Positions 5,107 through 6,879 of a stretch of DNA of 6,879 nt are shown here, piece after piece; positions within the stretch are counted from its first letter, which is position 1, and each line of letters begins with the position of its first letter. Below the pieces are notes generated by a model. That model worked only from the letters and a program-made list of their open reading frames with translations. It had not been told where the DNA came from and made no database searches. The DNA comes from CAJQPP01 sp041747075. GTDB taxonomy: Bacteria > Planctomycetota > Planctomycetia > Pirellulales > Pirellulaceae. The position numbers were made by a program, and so were the translations under genes. The stretch spans positions 1 through 6,879 of the forward strand of contig JBGTFW010000029.1 in the NCBI GenBank assembly GCA_041747075.1, read 5' to 3'.

Positions 5107-6879
5107 TTATTTGTCCGATGGCGATGGAGGGGTCCAGACTTCGGCCTCAGCCAGGTCCTTGTCGGTTCTCTCCACAAGTTTCCGATTCGTGTTTTTCCAG
5201 TTGGTGTCGCGGTCATCGATTCGGTGCAAAGTGGCTTGCTGCAAGTTGGCACCCGACAGGTCGGCGCTGGCCAGAATGGCGTGTGACATATCGGCGTATC
5301 TCATGGAACATCCCGCCAAAACAGCCTGCTCGCAATTGGCCCCCCGGAACTCGGCCCGATCCAGATTTGCGTCCGAAAAATCCGTTTGCACGAGCTGTGC
5401 GTTTTCGAATCGCGCGCATCGCAGGTTCGCCCCGCGCAGGCTGGCCCCTGACAGATTGCTCCTGGTGAAATCACCGGTTTTGCAAACCATTCTCTCCAGG
5501 CTGCAGCCCGCCAAACCGGCCCCGGCGAAGTTCGCCTGATTGGCCGTGACGCCATCCAGACGGGCTCCACCAAACTGGGCCTCCTCAAAATCCGAGTCAG
5601 TAAAATCGCAACCGGCCAGGTCCATGCCCTCAAACCTGGCTTGTTTTATGTTGCAAAGGACAAATCGGGTTTGTTCAATCCGGGTCGTTGTAAAGTCGAC
5701 ACCCTGGAAATCGGTGTTTTCGAACGAAGCAAAACGCAGATCAAGATTATTCAGATTAGCCTTTTCCATTTGGCAATAATCTGCGGAAACTTCCTGAAAA
5801 TTTGCGTCGGAAAGATCTGCATCTGTAAGGTCGGTGTTCTCCAGCTTCGCCGACCGGAAATCCGCCATGGAGAGTATGGCCCCGGAGAATCCCGCATCCG
5901 TCAGATTACAACCGGCAAAACGCGCGCCCGATAGCCGGGCGTTCGAGAAGTCGGCCTCGCGCAGGTCAATGCCACTGAAGTCGGCGCCATCCAGTTCACA
6001 TTCCCGAAAGACCGCTCCCGTCAGTTTCGCGTCCCGGAATGACACTCCCCGGAGATTCGACTGCGAGAAAATGGCGCCCTCCAGATTGCGTCCGGAAAAG
6101 TCCGTATTCCGCAGATCGCACGTGGAAAAGCCGCAGCCGGGCAGCGCGCCCGGTAATCCGTCCACCTGGGTGATATCGATGTTGTCAAACTGTACCCGAT
6201 CAAAGGTCGCTTCCTGAAACCGGGTTCCCTCGAGTTTCATTTCCAAAAAAACCGTTCCGGCCAGTGTTGCACCGGAAAAATCAGTGCCCCTGAGGCACCC
6301 TTTTTCAAATCGCCCCTCTTGCAGAATCGCCCCCTGGAAATCGGCATCATCAAGTACGCAGTTTGTGAACACCGTTCGCGCCAGTTGGGCTCCGCCAAAT
6401 CGACTCCCATTCATCTGTACGAAGTCGAATCCTGCCGAATCCAGGGCGGCCCGCGAAAAGTCGGCACCGGCAACACTGCTGGATCCTCGCAGGTAACCGG
6501 CGATTCCCGCCTGTGTCAATTCCGCAATGGTGTCGGCCCCAAATCCCATTTGTTCAAATGTGAAATTCACCTGCCCGGGATCATCAACCGCCGTCAGCGA
6601 GGAACGACAGCGGAATTCTGCCAGGTTGGCTCCCGCCAGGACGGCACCATCGGCAATCGAGTCCTCAAAAACAGCATCCGAAAGATCGGCGCCTCCGAAG
6701 TCTGTTTCCGACAGATTGCAACTGTCAAAGATGACGCCAAACAGATCGGCATCGCGGAGAACCGCTGCCGACAAATCTGCGCGACCGAAAAAGCAAAATC
6801 TGAACTGTGCCCGGGACAGCTGCGCGCCGGCCAGTGCAAGTTCGTGCACAAGTGTTTCTTCAAATGATTTGCCGTTAGC
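5107..6879 (-). CDS. Pentapeptide-repeat protein of a T6SS-type spike operon (5' end beyond window)
   Basis: The frame is open to the window edge, giving at least 590 residues; a GTG at 6849 is only an internal possibility, since the upstream residues (NGKSFEETL) still look coding. Numbering from the edge, A(D/N)(L/F)xx pentapeptides occupy about 16-90, 141-235 and 251-550, roughly 90 repeats. They should fold as a long right-handed four-sided beta-helix. Two non-repeat insertions, 91-140 (containing FTFEQMGFGADTIAELTQAG) and 236-250, keep the five-residue register exactly. Twelve of 17 cysteines sit in the small-residue slot of the repeat. The C-terminal tail (about 551-590) is charged and non-repetitive. 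Pentapeptide proteins, often with an N-terminal DUF2169 domain, are known next to DUF3540 and DUF4150 in T6SS loci; whether DUF2169 is present lies outside the window. The role is probably structural or chaperone-like on the spike; no enzyme motif is seen. Confidence 0.9.
   Translation of the reverse strand, partial: ANGKSFEETLVHELALAGAQLSRAQFRFCFFGRADLSAAVLRDADLFGVIFDSCNLSETDFGGADLSDAVFEDSIADGAVLAGANLAEFRCRSSLTAVDDPGQVNFTFEQMGFGADTIAELTQAGIAGYLRGSSSVAGADFSRAALDSAGFDFVQMNGSRFGGAQLARTVFTNCVLDDADFQGAILQEGRFEKGCLRGTDFSGATLAGTVFLEMKLEGTRFQEATFDRVQFDNIDITQVDGLPGALPGCGFSTCDLRNTDFSGRNLEGAIFSQSNLRGVSFRDAKLTGAVFRECELDGADFSGIDLREADFSNARLSGARFAGCNLTDAGFSGAILSMADFRSAKLENTDLTDADLSDANFQEVSADYCQMEKANLNNLDLRFASFENTDFQGVDFTTTRIEQTRFVLCNIKQARFEGMDLAGCDFTDSDFEEAQFGGARLDGVTANQANFAGAGLAGCSLERMVCKTGDFTRSNLSGASLRGANLRCARFENAQLVQTDFSDANLDRAEFRGANCEQAVLAGCSMRYADMSHAILASADLSGANLQQATLHRIDDRDTNWKNTNRKLVERTDKDLAEAEVWTPPSPSDK

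Noticed and set aside
6319..6867. 182-codon + frame antisense to the pentapeptide gene
   Set aside because: The five-residue repeat keeps the opposite strand open as a by-product; its translation is a mirror of the repeat and not a recognisable protein. The same holds for the + frames at 4985-5539 and 5834-6217.
1..6879. CRISPR arrays, insertion sequences, rRNA genes
   Set aside because: No regularly spaced direct repeats, transposase frames, terminal repeats or rRNA-like stretches were seen; the only periodicity is the pentapeptide coding repeat.

Overview
This is a GC-rich bacterial window with five protein-coding genes. A PEP-CTERM surface protein and a Fic-family AMPylator lie on the + strand in the left third. 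On the - strand are three tightly spaced genes of a type VI secretion (T6SS)-style spike module, followed by a lone HExxH protein. The PEP-CTERM protein and this mix of families would fit Planctomycetota or a similar Gram-negative lineage. That is only an inference: no rRNA or universal marker is present to settle the taxonomy.

Left region (1-1278). A near-consensus sigma70-type promoter (155-183) drives a 232-residue secreted protein (239-937). It has a signal peptide, a C-terminal PEP-CTERM anchor and, in the mature part, a single Cys and a Gln in motifs that resemble internal-thioester domains. A gene-free stretch (938-1278) follows. It carries a long interrupted inverted repeat (1189-1241) directly upstream of the Fic gene.

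Middle (1279-2500). A full-length Fic protein has an N-terminal inhibitory motif, the catalytic Fic motif and a C-terminal winged helix. It runs convergently toward the - strand genes, leaving a 58-base gap.

Right region (2501-6879, all - strand). In transcription order: a pentapeptide-repeat protein whose 5' end lies beyond the window, a DUF3540-type VgrG/gp5-like protein, a DUF4150 PAAR-like tip protein, a 424-base gap without a convincing gene, and a 290-residue protein with an HExxH motif and a DUF922-like C-terminal signature. The first three are 14 and 17 bases apart, each start has a ribosome-binding site, and they surely form one operon. Pentapeptide/DUF2169, DUF3540 and DUF4150 proteins are known to cluster as accessory spike components of T6SS. 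The HExxH protein, lacking a Sec signal and sitting downstream of the PAAR-like gene, is the best candidate for a delivered cargo, though the 424-base gap weakens that link.

The most interesting points are the candidate metallopeptidase cargo, the very long in-register pentapeptide helix with its cysteine ladder, the possible thioester adhesin, and the inverted repeat in front of the Fic gene.
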